From: Salvator merianae
Lineage: Eukaryota > Chordata > Lepidosauria > Squamata > Teiidae
NCBI GenBank assembly: GCA_003586115.2
Contig: QVOM02000126.1
Span: 7,621,925 to 7,685,924 of the forward strand
Direction of reading: 5' to 3'
Length of the DNA stretch: 64,000 nucleotides
Below are positions 43,498 to 56,680 of this stretch, one piece after another. The notes under the pieces were generated by a model. It saw nothing but the letters and a program-made list of their open reading frames with translations, searched no databases and was not told the DNA's origin. The position numbers and the translations under genes were made by a program. Every line of letters begins with the position of its first letter. Position 1 is the first letter of the stretch.

Positions 43498-44078
43498 TTT
43501 AAATATATTCTACAAACAGCTAATTATCAGACACCTAGGTAAGCTTCTGAAAAAATATCTAGATGCCTGTTGCACTTATTTAAAGGGCAGCGTTCTTTCT
43601 ATAGAAGAATGTCATCTTCCAACTGCAAGTCGTATAAATCCTGTCTCTGTCTTTTCCTGGATAACAAAAGAAAGATTATTTTCCTTTCAGCTAATACACA
43701 TAAAAGATTTTACAGGAAATCACTCAAGAATAAGGACAACGCAACCCTCCGGGAATACAGCTTTCAAAGGTGTCTCAAACTTGTCCTGGTTTCCTAGCTA
43801 TTTAGCTGCCAGCATTTTGTCTTCTCAGCAGATTGACCTGTTCAATGTCCTTGTCCAATTAAAAGATCTGCTGAGAAAAGCCTGAGAAACAGTAACGTCT
43901 CTGCAATTTTATCTCAGTCTGTTGACAACTTCACACACATACTGCAATAGTATAAGATGCAGTCACTTGTGAAAAAACACAATCATCTCTTATTATTATT
44001 CTTGGATAACTGAGTATTTTGTGTATTCATGAACAGAAAATTGTACTACGCAGCCGTGATTCACATACTCACTGTTCA

Positions 44079-44365
44079 ATTTTTAACAGAGATATGACAA
44101 ACTGGTTTGAATAGAACAGAGCTGTTCGAAAAGTTTGAGTACACACCAAACACCCTGCCTGTTCAAAAACAGGGTATGAACCTGAATCAGACAAAGGGGT
44201 GTTTTAATAAACCTAGCAAATACACCCTGTCTGACTGGGTTTCGAAGGCGTTCAAATGAAATGCAACGCACTACTGTTTGAAGAAAATGTTTGAAATCGA
44301 ACTGAACTTTTCAGTTCAATTCAAACCAAACACAAAAAACGTTTGTACACATTTCTAGTTTTTAA
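44079..44365. mobile_element. Family G hAT-like MITE with 8-bp TSD
   Basis: Element 44087-44357 (271 bp), left CAGAGATATGACAAAC, right GTTTGTACACATTTCTA. Flanks ATTTTTAA (44079-44086) and GTTTTTAA (44358-44365) match at 7 of 8. The interior repeats TTCGAA/TTTGAA-like units. Confidence 0.8.
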
Positions 44366-45561
44366 GCATTTTTTAAAAAATTTACAGAATGAGAGGAGAG
44401 ACCTGGAAATCTCACTTTTCCGTGACGGACAGCTGCTCTTAGACCTTGGTACACAACTGGAAGACCCCCAAAATGGATAATTTTATTGGTAAGTAAATGA
44501 TTGGTTGGAAAGTTAAAATATATTGCTGTTACAGCAAACTAAATGTTATTAAATAATAATAATTTAAAAATCATCTTCTAAACCTTCCCTTTCTGCATCC
44601 TTCATTCACTTCTGCTTCCTCCTCCCATCTGTTCTTGCCTTCTACTAAAACTTGCATCCGCCTCTCCTTTTTGCCTCCTCCACCTGTATTGCTTCCTTCA
44701 CACCTTGATCCCCTCCCATTCCCTTCAAACATCACTGCATGTTCACCACTGCTTTCCCCTTCTTCTGTCCCTAATATCCTCCTTTTCCAAAGGTTAGCTG
44801 TTTTCTGATTGGGAAGGGTACCAGTCGGTTCCTCTAATCTCATTTTCTCATAAGCTTAATGACTTAAAATCCATAAATGCCATGCTGACAAAGGCTTCAA
44901 GGAACCCAACTCATACGAACATGTGGATGCTACTGTATCCTTTAGAATGTGGGTGGAGAATATTTGGTCCTCCAGATAAAATGGGAGTGAAACACCTTCC
45001 CATCTCCAATCACTGGACATCCTAGCCAAGAGTAGAAGCACAGCAACCTCTGGAAGACCCCTGCTTTCCAAGGTCTGCTTTATAAGCTGAAGGGGAATCT
45101 ATTTGTGTCCATATTGGCTTCTCTCCTAGTCTCATGCTTACTCTATTAAGCTTGAAGCTGCTATTACTCTTTTTCCACTTCTGTCAATAATTCAACTGGC
45201 AGAACCGCACCCTCACAAACAGCAAGGGACCTCTGTTTTGGGGAGGTTTTTTTTTTAGAAGCCAAGGATAATGCAAATATAAATAATTAAAAAAGCAAAA
45301 TGCCACTATCCTATGAAATTCATGATACTTTAAATCTTGGGACACAGTTCTTCAACAAAAAAAAAGCGTGGACGTTTGTCTAAAATGCATGTACTGGATG
45401 AAAATTATATATAAAAATGCATGGTATCAATGCAAATTGTTTGGAAAATGAATATATTAGGAGAAATATGTGTTAATGTGGTACAAATGTTGAGTAGACC
45501 TTTACAAAACTTTAAACTGATATGAGAACAGGATAAACAAGCCTTAGGATTAGAAGTGTTA

Positions 45562-46035
45562 GGCCCTTTCTGCATGGAACACTGTCCCATGACAGGAAAG
45601 GGTTCAAAGGCCTCCCTTCCTTGCACTGGTGCAGTTTAAGGGAGACCCCACCTCCATGAAGCACGCTCCATCCACACAGACTGGAACATAGGGTGCCCAA
45701 AATGGCGTCCTAGTCTGATTCAATTTTGGAGGTCTACTGGCATACTAAGGGTGATATACTGGACCATAGAATAGTGTGGATGGCATGTCTCTGTGGTCCC
45801 GTATACCACAGAGATCCATTTTTGGTAGCATAACAAGACATGCCATCAAAATGTGCCCCTAGGATCTCAAAAGGCAGGAACACGGCTTTGAAGATGGCAT
45901 GGGGGCTGGCGCAGAATAGGCTATCTCAATCCTTATTCCATGCCAGGAACAATCCATCTCATCCTGTCACAGACTGCATATCCCAGTATGGGGTGGCCCT
46001 GTACCAGGATACCACCACGAAGTGCAGAAATGGGG
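45562..46035 (+). mobile_element. Family A MITE, long copy with TTA flanks
   Basis: Left ggccctttctgcatggaaca, right agtgcagaaatgggg; TTA at 45559-45561 and 46036-46038. It resembles the 35247 copy throughout. Confidence 0.8.
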
Positions 46036-46254
46036 TTAGAACCCAAAATTAAGTCACCCCCATTTCTTTTGAGCAATGTGCCTACATTTTAACTGTTTTC
46101 TTCTATTTCTAGACTACCCAATTACCAAAGTTTCTGTTGATTAGCACAAATCAATCTAATGCAAATCAATCTAATATAACCATGCTTTCTATAATGAGGA
46201 TTCGTAGAGAACAGGTTTATTCACACAAAGCCTAAAACCATTGTTCTTCAGTGC

Positions 46255-46467
46255 TTCCAGTCCTAGATCTGTGATACTGCCTCCAGGTTGGAGAGACAGG
46301 CAGGATGCCTGTAAAGGCCATTTGCAGGGAGTCAAGAGCTGGTGAAGGTTTTGCCTTTGTCGTTTGCTTAAGAATCCCAGAAGCAATTGGCGGGCCACTG
46401 TGTGAGACAGAATGCTGGATTAGATGGGCCATGGCCTGATCCAGCAGGCCCCCTCTTATGTTCTTAT
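46255..46467 (+). mobile_element. CR1-like LINE 3' end
   Basis: ctccaggttggagagacagg, gtcaagagctggtgaagg and cctgatccagcaggccccct; ends at cttatgttcttatag. Confidence 0.85.
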
Positions 46468-46499
46468 AGTTTCCAAAAAGTAATCCTGGAGGGATTTTG

Positions 46500-47225
46500 T
46501 TTGCCTCCCTGGAAACTCACATATGGAATTCTGCAGGACCCATCTCCCTGTGCTTTGCAATACTGACATTAGATTGCTTGAAGAAGTCATCAGAGGATTT
46601 GGAGTAAGGTGTCACCAGCACGGGAATGACACCCAACTCTTTATCTCAATTCCATCTGGGTCAAGTGAGGCTGTCCAGGTTCTGGACAGTTGCCTGGAGG
46701 CTGTGATGGGCTGGATGAAGTCCAACTGAGACTGAATCCAGATAAGACGATGGTATTATGTGTGCCAGATCCTCAAATTAAGGCAGTAGAGCAACAGCCT
46801 TTGCTGGACAAGGTCACTCTCCCCTGAAGGGATCAGGTTTGGAGCCCAGATGTGCTCCTGGATCCACATCTATCGCTTGAGGCTCAAGTGGCAGCAGAGG
46901 CAAAACGTGTTTCTGCCCAGCTCAGATTAATTAGGCAACTGAAACCTTTACTTGATAGAGATTTTCTAGCACAGTGATCCATGCCCTTGAGATCTCAAGA
47001 CGAGATTACAGCAATGGTCCAGAAAGAAGAGCTAGTACTAAATATCACAGCTAGATTGCTAACTAGGGTTCTTGGTCATTCCCAGATTATTCCAGTTCTT
47101 AAAAGATCTGTGCTGATTGCCAGTTTGCTTCTGGGCTCAATTTAAAGCCTTGATGTTGACATTTGCAATCCTAAAAAATGTGGGTCCCAAATGGCTGAGG
47201 AAATACCTCCTCTCGCATAGTGGTA
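46500..47225 (+). mobile_element. L2-like LINE RT fragment (about 725 bp)
   Basis: Conceptual translation shows GNDTQLFISI (a YADDTQL-type motif), LDSCLEAVMGWMKSNRLRLN, PDKTMVLCV and, after a stop, DVLLDPHLSLEAQVAAEAKR and LRLIRQLKPLL. The order and spacing are those of an L2/CR1-clade RT thumb. Several stops and small gaps show it is dead. Confidence 0.85.
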
Positions 47226-48131
47226 AATAAGTCTTAATAAACATAAAAATGCAGGCTCACTTGCACAGCACAAAATGTCGCTGTAGGAAGACACGTTTCT
47301 GTATATAAGCAATAACCAGTATCACCATTAATTCTCCTGCTTTTAAAAGCTTATTAGCTTAGAGTACTTGTGAGTGAAGATTTGCAATCCTCCTTCACTA
47401 TATGCAACAGAAAAAAGGCAGAAAATTCACATATTCACAGGTTTGATGCCACTGAATAGTCGATTTTCAGTGTCATAAGTATGGTGGGAGATTAAAATTA
47501 GTTGTGTGGTATTTCCTTTGAAATTTACAAGACAACTCTAATGTACAAATGGGAGTCAGGAAAACCAGTGTGTGGTGGTTTTTATGAACACATCCACTGC
47601 AATATACAGGGAATGATTATACACAAATCCATAAACAATCTCACTAGAAAATGCCATAATCTAGAACAGTATGTTTCTGAAAAGAACATGAAAGAAAGAT
47701 CCGAGAGAAGCACAAACAGTTTTGCACGTTTGCTGGCACATGTGTGGTAAAAGTATTTAACAACATAGTTTTGCCTTAGCATTTCTTAATCAGTCCACAA
47801 TTTTTGTAGAAGAAATTAAATCATTCCCACTTATACTGAATTCATGCAGTGAGTGCCAGAAAATAAGTCCCCCCTGCTAAAGAGGAAAAAAAAGGACCAC
47901 TGCATGAATAACATTGGAATAAAGAATGTCAGTTGGAAAAAATACACCAGTGAAAATGGGGGAAGAAAAATAGAAGGGCAGTTTGAACCTGAAGGAGGAT
48001 GTGATGGACCTGACACCTTGAACAAGAACAGTCCAGCCAAGAGGCAAGGACAACGCAGTGATTTTTGCAGATTCAAAATGTGTTCTCTTAATAGCTGAGG
48101 ACAGGTGTTCACAGCGGAATCTGGTGGTAGG

Positions 48132-48326
48132 CATAAGAACATAAGAAGAGCCCTGCTGGATCGGGCCATGGCTCATCTACTCCAGCATCCTGTCTCACAC
48201 AGTGGCCCACCAATTGCTTCTGGGCATTCTCAAGCAGAATAAAAAGGCAAAACCTTCACTTCCTTTCAACTCTCTGCAAATGGCCTTTAGAGACATCCTG
48301 CTTGTCTCTCCAACCTGGAGGCAGTC
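48132..48326 (-). mobile_element. CR1-like LINE 3' end
   Basis: cataagaacataagaagagc, cctgctggatcgggccatgg and cttgtctctccaacctggag. Confidence 0.86.
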
Positions 48327-48417
48327 ACAGAATCTAAAATAATCTTGCATAAAAAATATGCAAATTGGGTGATGACAGAGTAGTTTGGAATTCAGGAGAG
48401 GACCTGGAGGATCAAAG

Positions 48418-48958
48418 GGACTTTCTGCACTAACCCTTAAGCTGGTCCAGGAAGGGGTACAGAGATCTCCCTGCTACACTGTAGACAGGCTTAAGGAGAG
48501 TCCCCACCCCCAGGCAGCATGCTGCATCCACATTGGATGGAGTGTAACTCGGTCTAGGTGACCAAAATGGCCACCTAGTCCAGGATACGGGTAGATCTGT
48601 TTTAATAGGTCTACCAGTGGTTCAGGGCCCCCTAGAACGGAACAGGGTTGTGTGTGGAAGTGCGTATGCCTCCCTGTTCTGGTTTAATAAGGGGACCCAT
48701 TTAGGTGGCAAACCAAATTGCACCACTAAAATGGGTCCCCCTGGGGTTCTGAGGGCAGGAACTTTAGTTCCTGGAGAACCCAGAAACTGGCTCTGAAGTT
48801 GCATGATATTTGGAGCCAGCACAGGGTCTGTCCTGGGACAGTTTTTCCAGTTCAGAAGGTTTGTTCTGGGATAGTGAAGCCATTCCTGATGCTGCAAGCA
48901 CTCTAGCCTGGTCTGGTCCTGCAGGACTGGGCCAACCAGCTAAAGTGTGGAAACAGCC
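48418..48958 (+). mobile_element. Family A MITE, long copy
   Basis: Left gggactttctgcactaaccc, right aaagtgtggaaacagcc; interior aatgggtccccctggggttc and gtctaccagtggttcag. Confidence 0.73.
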
Positions 48959-50307
48959 AAAGGTTAGGTACTGTGTTTGCTATGTTGCAGGAGAACTAGC
49001 CTGTTTTATCCTCCAGAGCACTTTTCCACTCCCTTTCTTATTTTCAAGTTTCACCTTCTTTTCACCTCAAAGCCATGGGGTGGGTGGGGGTGGAGAATCC
49101 AGGACACTATTATTTCCCTTTATAATAACTGCCTAATCACAACAGAGATAAAATTTTATATGAATGTTCTTTTTATTTATTTTCTCTGTTAATATTTTTA
49201 AACTCTAGAAGTGATATTTGAATGAACTGATTAATTTATTATCCATTCCTCTTCCTTCTTATCCTTGGAACTGTACCTAATTACTAGGGGTCGTTTTAAT
49301 AAAGGATTTAGTGAGCTTTCCCTCAGAGACTTGGCTGATTTCTGTTGTGGTGGTAGCTGTTATATTTTATTTACGCATTCGATTTTCTGCTCCCTTGCTT
49401 TGGTTTTGATTCTTCAGAAGATACTAGATCAAGACAAATTACCTCCTTATAGTCGATGGTTTCTCCCCTCTATTTTATTTTCTTAGTAACGCTGTAGATT
49501 AGGCTGAGAGGTAATGTATGGCCCCGGATCATATAATGTGCTTCCATTATTGACAGGGGATATGAATTCAGCGGAACAGTTAGGTTGAGGTCTGACACTC
49601 TATCCACTAAACTACACTGCCTTTCAAAACACAGTGCCTGCAGAGTATACTGGGACACTGGAACCGCATTTCTGCCTTTGTGACGTCACTTGTATCACCA
49701 CCATTGTAAGCCATTTAGCCACCTGGTAGCTCCACAGCCCACCAGTTGCTACTGTTAGCCTTGCCACTGCCCTACCCAACCTGGTGCCCTCCATTTCTTG
49801 ATCACAATTCCCATAAGTCCCAGCCAGTATGACCAGAGTTGATGGAAGTTGCAATTAAAAACTCCTGGAGGATAAGAGATTCTCAAAAGCTGTTAAAAGT
49901 CCCTTATCTTTGTTTCTGAAAGAATGAATATCAAAATGTTGAAAGGTTCATGCCAGAACTCCTAAATATTAGACTTTATGGAAGATTTTCAATGTATTTC
50001 ATGTGCATTTTACATGGAGCATGATTATCAATTATACCACTGCTAAGCACTACAAGGTTAATTATATTTTGGCTTTCCCTTCATAGCCACAGGAAGAGGG
50101 ATCACATTCAGAATGGCATTTGTCATTAGTTGGCAGTAATATATTTCCTGTTCTTCCTTTTTTTCTCCGATAGGCCTGAGAAAACTTTCAAAGCCCCCAG
50201 AGTATCCTCAGACCTAACATGTGCATGTACACATAAGCACACACATACAAGCACAATTTCAACCTGGGCGGGACTATAAGTAGAAGATATTCTGACAAGC
50301 TTGTGTC

Positions 50308-50640
50308 TCATAAAAACATAAGAAGAGACCTGCTGGTTCAGGCCATGGCCTATCTAGTCCAGCATCCTGTCTCACACAATGGCCCACCAATTGCTTCTGA
50401 ACATTTTCAAGCAGAAGACAAAGGCAAAACCTTCACCTACTTTGGACTCCCTGAAAATGGCCTTTAGAGGTATCCTGGTTGACTCCAACCTGGAGGCGGT
50501 ATCTAGGCATCCATTCTAGTAGCCACTGATACACCTGACCTCCATGAATTTGTCTAACCCTTGTACACTTCCCATGGGCAACTGTGAGAACAGGCTGCTG
50601 GATTAGATGGGCTTTTGGTTCAATCCATGAGGACAGTTCT
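50308..50640 (-). mobile_element. CR1-like LINE 3' end
   Basis: cataaaaacataagaagaga, ctggttcaggccatggccta and gacctccatgaatttgtcta; followed by a short opposite-strand piece (gctgctggattagatgggc). Confidence 0.83.
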
Positions 50641-51810
50641 TCAAATAAGAAATATACAACAAAATTATCATCTCAAAAATTCTGCTAATCTTTTTCTTTC
50701 TTACCCCTCGCATAAAGCCTCAACCAGGCTGGGGGATGGAACCAAACAACATCTCAAGGGCTTCACATTTTAAAAAATACACACACTTGACAAAACAGAG
50801 TAATGTGCTCCAGCATACTCAGTTCTGCCTTCCCAGCCTCCAACATAAACAAGTTCAATAACTGAACATTGAGTGAAAGGAGCAAGTTTACTGAGGAGAA
50901 AAGATTTGTCTGTTCTGAAAAGCAAACTCAGCACTGTAATTCTTCACTATATCTCCACAGCAGCCACAGGGATTGTGTATGTTTATAGCTGCCAATCCCA
51001 GTTGCATTTCTGGCCTCGTTTACCAGCACACATTAAAAATGCTGCCTGCCAAGACTTGGTTTGGCTGACTGAAGTCATCCATCGTAAGAAAGAAGCTTTC
51101 ACAACTGTCAAGAAATTTAACACCTACTGTCTAAGCCAAGGAATGCCATTCACTTCCCGGTGGAGCTGAGGAAAACTTGTTCTGTCACAAGGACACAGTA
51201 CAGATAGCCATGTTTGAAGTTTAGGGGAACAGCTTCCATGTCTAAATAAGGGTGCGATCAGATAGGGCTTTTTAAAATTGTCTCTTTAAGAATAAGTGCC
51301 CCATCCACAGATGCACACAACAAAAAATGTCTTCCACACAGTTGGCTCAAATATATGCTACCAATCTATCTTATACTACTGCCTATCTTCATATTCAAGT
51401 TAAGCAACCTAGTCTGACTACAAGGGTGCTACCCAATGATTGGCCACTCGGTGGAAAATCACTGCCTCTTTGTTTATGCAGTTTCCTGCCCAACTTGGAT
51501 TAAAGTTTGAGATGCCCTCAGAATTATGATTTCCCATCAGAGAAATGGGTAGACATTCAGAGGTTTCAGGACATGTTAAAGTAATTTTAGATATTTTATA
51601 TCTGCTCCTAGAGCCTCAAATTCACCCAGAAGTCACCCCTTTAAACGTGTCTGATTGCACCCTAAAATGCATTAAGGATGGGTCGCTGATTTAGCACTCC
51701 CACCAAAGTGGCCATAGCGCTGGTTTTCAGAAGCTACGCCCTCTAACTTCCATTCTCCCATAAACACAATGATTTAATATTTGTCAATGTAAAATCCACG
51801 TAGTTTGTTG

Positions 51811-51990
51811 GGACCTTTCTGCACTCCCTTCACCCATGCTGGGATGGGTTGTTACTGGAGCAGGACAGGGTAATCTGCATTCAAAAGGCCCAACTGCTAC
51901 TTCTGAAGAGCCTTGGGAGGCAACCCCAAGGCTCCAAAAGCCAGGAACAACTTCAGAAAGAGCCCTAGTGACTAATAAGCGACTGTTGTA
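51811..51990 (+). mobile_element. Family A MITE, partial
   Basis: Starts gggacctttctgcactccct; the right end is missing. Confidence 0.5.
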
Positions 51991-52034
51991 CTATACTTAA
52001 AACAAGCATTCAGGCAAAACATGTCTGAGAGCTA

Positions 52035-52527
52035 GGCCCTTTCTGCATTTACTTTAATTCCAGAATAAGGAATTCAGCTTCTGGGGCTCATGAATCTGTA
52101 CATTAGTAAGGCTCTTCACTCTGCAGGTATGCTCCATCTGCATTAGATGGAGCATAATACTGATCAGGGAGGCCCTGATCAGGATTACCAGCAGAAATGA
52201 TTAAACATGACTACCGGTGGGCCAGAGGGCCTGGTACAGAACATGGAGATGCGCAGAAGGCATGCCTCTCATGTTCACAACTAGAGGGGGATGCATGTTG
52301 GCAGCACACAAAGCTCGCCACTGAAATGTGTCCCCCAGAGGCTCCGAGGCTAGGAACCTTTGTTCCTAGCCCTCAAAGTGCTCAGAGTCCAGCCTCAGAG
52401 CCCACACGTACTTTGAGGCTGGGGCAATGGGTGTTTCAGACCATGCCCTTCCGTGTTCAAAGCCAGCATGCCTGGCTGTTTTAGACCCACTGATTCTGAC
52501 CATGGACAGGTAAGTGCAGAAAGGACC
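52035..52527 (+). mobile_element. Family A MITE, long copy (best preserved)
   Basis: Left ggccctttctgcatttactt, right ggtaagtgcagaaaggacc; CTA and TTA immediately outside. Internal inverted pairs include gctccatctgcattagatgg (then agc). A good reference copy for the family. Confidence 0.82.
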
Positions 52528-53022
52528 TTAGTAATGTTTGCAGTCTTATTTACCAGAGGAGACTAATAAAACTGAATAGGAAGCACCAAAATTCCTACCT
52601 TGATGCACTCAAAACTCTGCTCCTCAACATTTAACATATCCAACCCTATAATCAGCTAGCATTTCCTTCCCTGCTTGGCTTAAGCTGACCAGCATTATTT
52701 CAACCCTCCAGACACTTTTTACACCACCAATACATGCACTATATTAGAACCGTGCAACCTGGCAACAAAGAGATATTATCCACCGTCCTATAGAGAATCC
52801 CTTTCTCTTTCGGATTGCCCAAAGGATTTGTCCTGGATGTAATGGATCAAGTTAAACAAAGGTCAGTTTTTATCACAAGTACTCCCTTCTTTCCAGTTAC
52901 AAGACAGTAATTGACTGGGAAAGGGCTTCATTTACTAGATGGGAAGTGTTTGGGGAAAGGCAATAGGCTGTTAGCCTCTTCTTGACCCCTATCTCTTCTT
53001 TCCATCTGGTCATTTGTGCCGG

Positions 53023-53037
53023 GGCGGGGGGGGGGGG
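53023..53037. repeat. G homopolymer tract
   Basis: gcgggg followed by a run of G, about 12 consecutive; not part of a recognised element. Confidence 0.85.
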
Positions 53038-53649
53038 AGAGGTTAAATGAAAAGATTTCCTGGGAGACTCTGGCAGAAGGGAAAGCCTAAAGCAGAGCCA
53101 AAATCTGGGGCAGAGGGGCTTGGGAAAAAAGGAGAGACAAATTGTATGACAAGCAAAGCAACTCAAAACTTTCACCAGGAGTTGACTCAAGCAGACGTTG
53201 CCTAGTATTATTTTATATTTTTAAGCCAGGAGTTGCGAACATTTTGGTCCATGGGTTGCATTTTGGTCCAGAGGCTGCACTTCAGTCATGGCCGTGACCA
53301 CTCATGATGCTTGCCATGATCCTGTTTCACTTTAACAACTCCTCTAACATAGATTGCAAGAATAATCAAAGCACAACAAATCCCCAAGCAAACAGTAACA
53401 TTTCAAAAATTAAAATCCATTAAAACAGGCAGCAGTCTCTGGAGGCAATTTTAAAGCTATTTAAACTCTAGGATGCTGAGAATTGCACAAGTAAATTGAG
53501 CCCATGACAGTACTCTTGCATACTGCATAATGCTTGCTTTGTGTTTCATGAAAAATTGGTTCATAATGCAGAGAACAAAGGTGCCTAATAGCATCCAACA
53601 TATATTGCAAACTATGGATTTTTCTTTCCTTAAAGCAATAGCAGGACAC

Positions 53650-54407
53650 CTGGGTCTGGGTCATATCAGTGGATCTGGTACAGACCAGCCCCTGTACTGG
53701 CCTCACCAGTCACCAAGGGCTAGGATTGAAAGTTCTTAGCCTCAGAACCCTAGGGGAGACCCATTTCAGTGGTGTGCTTTGGTGTGCTGCCAAAATGGGC
53801 TCTCCAGTAGTCCAGAACACAAGAGGTGCGCCTTCTGCACACCTCTGTGTTCTGGATCAGGGCCTGCTGGTAGATCATAAGAGGAGCCCTGCTGGATCAA
53901 GCTACAGACTATCTAGTTCAGGATCCTATCTTATACAGTGGTCTACCAATTGCATCTGGGCATTCTCAAGCAGAATATAAAAGCAAAACTGTTACCTGCT
54001 CTCAACTTCCTGCAAATGTACTTTAGAGGCATCCTGCTTGTTTCTCCATCCTGGAGGCAGTACCTAACCATCCATTGATACACCTGACCTCCACAAATCT
54101 GCCCAATCCATTCTTAAAACTATCCAGGCTGATTACTTTCTCCACCTCTTCCAGTACTAAATTCCATAGACCGATGACCCTCTGGGTGAAAAAATGCTTC
54201 TCCATTCTTGGCCCTAACTAGCCTGCCCATCAGATTCAGAGAGTGCCCCCAGTTTAAACAAGTCTACCAGTAATCCTGATTAGTGCCTCTCTGATTGGGA
54301 TCATGCTCCACCCAGTGTACACAGAGGGAACTAGCGGGGAGCAGAGCCTCAAAGAACTGAACTGATGAGCCTATTATTCCGGCCTCAAAGTGAGTGCAGA
54401 AAGGGCC
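53650..54407 (-). mobile_element. Family A MITE, long copy, split by a CR1 insertion
   Basis: Family A text runs from 53650 to gcctgctggtagat (53877), then resumes near 54245 with gtttaaacaagtctaccag and closes gtgagtgcagaaagggcc. Confidence 0.78.
53878..54240 (-). mobile_element. CR1-like LINE 3' end inserted into family A
   Basis: Opens cataagaggagccctgctgg. The minus-strand frame at 54023-54205 reads KHFFTQRVIGLWNLVLEEVE and SLDSFKNGLGRFVE, the RT C-terminus. Confidence 0.86.
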
Positions 54408-55579
54408 TGAGATATAGTCCTTGTTCTGCACTTTTTACCTTGTGGGATTTTGATGATTTAAAACTTGGCCATCCAAGATTGTACACCTGCTCTGACCAAT
54501 GGCACTGTAGAAACAGCAGCTTAAGAACAGAAGAATTCCCCATACACGGAATCAAAAAACTCCAAAACGTTGGGGTAATTTTGCACCGTTCTTTATAAGC
54601 TCCAGTTAGTATCTGTAATGGATGTACACGAGAAACCCTTAATTTTTCATCCAGTAGGTGAAACATGAAAACTGAAACTCGTAAAAATCAGGCTCAACTC
54701 AGGCAATTGACCACAAGAGATATCTGTGGGGAATGGGATGTGCTGGGAGGGAAAATCCTGTCCTCAGTGCTGCACCTGCAGTTCGGAGCCAGCTGTGGGT
54801 TCACAGATGTTTCCTGTGTTTTGCTGATGTGGAGACAAGATAAGACAGGGACCTTGCCTACCTTAGCCTGGGGTCAGGTTCCACAAGGATTAAACGGGTA
54901 GCTATGTAGCATTTAGATCAAAGCAGAAAAGCACTGAGTGAGAAAAAATGGCTGTTCTGATAGCAGAAATAGAATTGCAGGACTCAGTCAGAAAAATACA
55001 GCCAAGATAGATAGTTCCTTTTTCCTCACTTCCCCAAGCCCCGTTTCCTCCTCTGGGAAACGGCCAACAAGCATACTCTCAATTAAGCAGAGCAGAATCC
55101 AATTGAGAAATTGTATTCGGTTTGCTTTCAATGCCCAAATTAATGCATTTAATCACGTAGTGGAGGGACAGTAAGCTTGTGAAAAAGTCGAGAGCTGCAG
55201 TCTTAAAATGGCATTAAATGTAGCTGAGCACCACTGATTTTGAGAGAGCCCGTTCTCTCACAACCTCTGGCGTTAGCTGGGCTGAAGCAAATGCATTTAA
55301 TAGAGGGTTTCTTGGCACAGCTTAAAATGCACAATAGGTTTCAGATTCAGCAGTGGGATGGCAGATCTATCCTTGGGCCCAGCTTTAAGCCAGTTGCGCC
55401 AGAGGCCTCGCACTACAGCACAGGATGTCATCTGGAGTGACACAGAGGCCCTAAGCTGCCTCAGTGAGCCTGAGACTGGCCATCTGGTGTGGCCTGTGGC
55501 TGCCAAAAAAACACCAAAAAGTGTTGCCACAGTGTTGCCCAAGTGGATCTATTCTGTGCCACTGTGGCCTCAAACTGAA

Positions 55580-56147
55580 GCCCTTTCTGCACGGACCCTT
55601 AATTCAGATTAAGGGCCCATGTAGTACCCATCTAGACCTCATAGATCTGCCCACTAATGCAGATCTGTGAGGCCATGCCTCCTGCTGGTCTTAATCAGGA
55701 TCACTGGTAGACCTGTTTAATCAGGTCTATCAGTGGGACCAGTGGCCCTGATCCAGAACAAGAGAGGCATGCAGAAGGCAGGCCTCCTGAGTTTGGAACT
55801 ACCAGGGGACACAATTCAGTGGTATGGATCAACACCATTGTTCAGGTCTTGCTGATCCTGCCCACACCTTCCCCTGGTCAGAATCAGTGGGCCTGGCAGA
55901 CTTGCTGACTTTGACTACAGGCAGATTCCGTGATGCGCCATAGAGAACTGCCGAAATGCGTCCCCCAGAGGCCTCGAGACTAGGAACTTTTGCTCCTCGC
56001 CCTCAGAGGCATGGGGATGCAGCTGCAAAGCTTCAAGGCTGCACCATGGGCTGGTATGGATCAACACCATTGTGCAGACATTGTCCACACCTTCCCCTGG
56101 TCAGAATCACTGACTCTCACTACAGGCAGATAAGTGCAGAAAGGGCC
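55580..56147 (+). mobile_element. Family A MITE, long copy
   Basis: Left gccctttctgcacggaccct, right ataagtgcagaaagggcc. The interior contains a direct repeat: ggtatggatcaacaccattg occurs at about 55823 and again near 56052, with ccttcccctggtcagaatca after each, so part of it is duplicated in tandem. Confidence 0.78.
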
Positions 56148-56149
56148 AA

Positions 56150-56267
56150 AATCCTGCAGCTGCACTGGGCCTTAATCCAGATTATATCCCGGCATAGAGA
56201 CCTATCCACATGCTAGTCCAGCAGGCCCCTCCAGAATAATGCCCAGTGCAGACTGCAGAAAAGGCCT
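56150..56267. mobile_element. Family A MITE, short copy, abutting the previous long copy
   Basis: gcactgggccttaatccaga at the left, gactgcagaaaaggcct at the right, atatcccggcatagagacct inside. Confidence 0.7.
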
Positions 56268-56534
56268 GAGTCACCCCTCCCTTACTCCAAACAAGTGCAG
56301 GAGTTAAACTTAAATGATCAACCTGCCCTTCACATTAAGCTGTATCTACTAAAGTTACATATCCCAGTGTCAAACCATGTAATGGCACTAGCCTACCTGA
56401 CTCACATCACATGCCATTAAATTCTGAGTACTTGTTACTAATTACCTCTATTATGAAGAGCTGCAAATATTCTGTCCCTGTCTATCTTAACCCATGACGA
56501 ACAAGCATTTTTTAATGTTTGGAAAATGTATTTC

Positions 56535-56610
56535 ATTTATTCATTTGAGGATTTATATCCCACCCTCCACACAAAGACCTCAGGGTGGGTCACTACAATA
56601 AAAATAATGT
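56535..56610 (-). repeat. L2-type 3' tail
   Basis: tttatatcccaccctccaca, caaagacctcagggtgggtc: reverse of a LINE/SINE 3' tail. Confidence 0.6.
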
Positions 56611-56680
56611 TAAAAAGATGAAAGACTTGCCTTTGTCATCTGCTTGAGAATTCTTGCCTTAGACCTACTATTTTCTCCTA

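Noticed and set aside
43484..43885. Plus-strand open frame of 133 codons
   Set aside because: No recognisable motif and a second overlapping open frame in another phase; the length is within what chance gives in AT-rich intron sequence.
44571..44843. Minus-strand Arg/Glu/Gly-rich open frame of 90 codons
   Set aside because: Low-complexity pyrimidine-rich DNA keeps the frame open; no motif.
50873..51169. Plus-strand open frame of 98 codons
   Set aside because: No family motif, no splice context and antisense to DAAM1.
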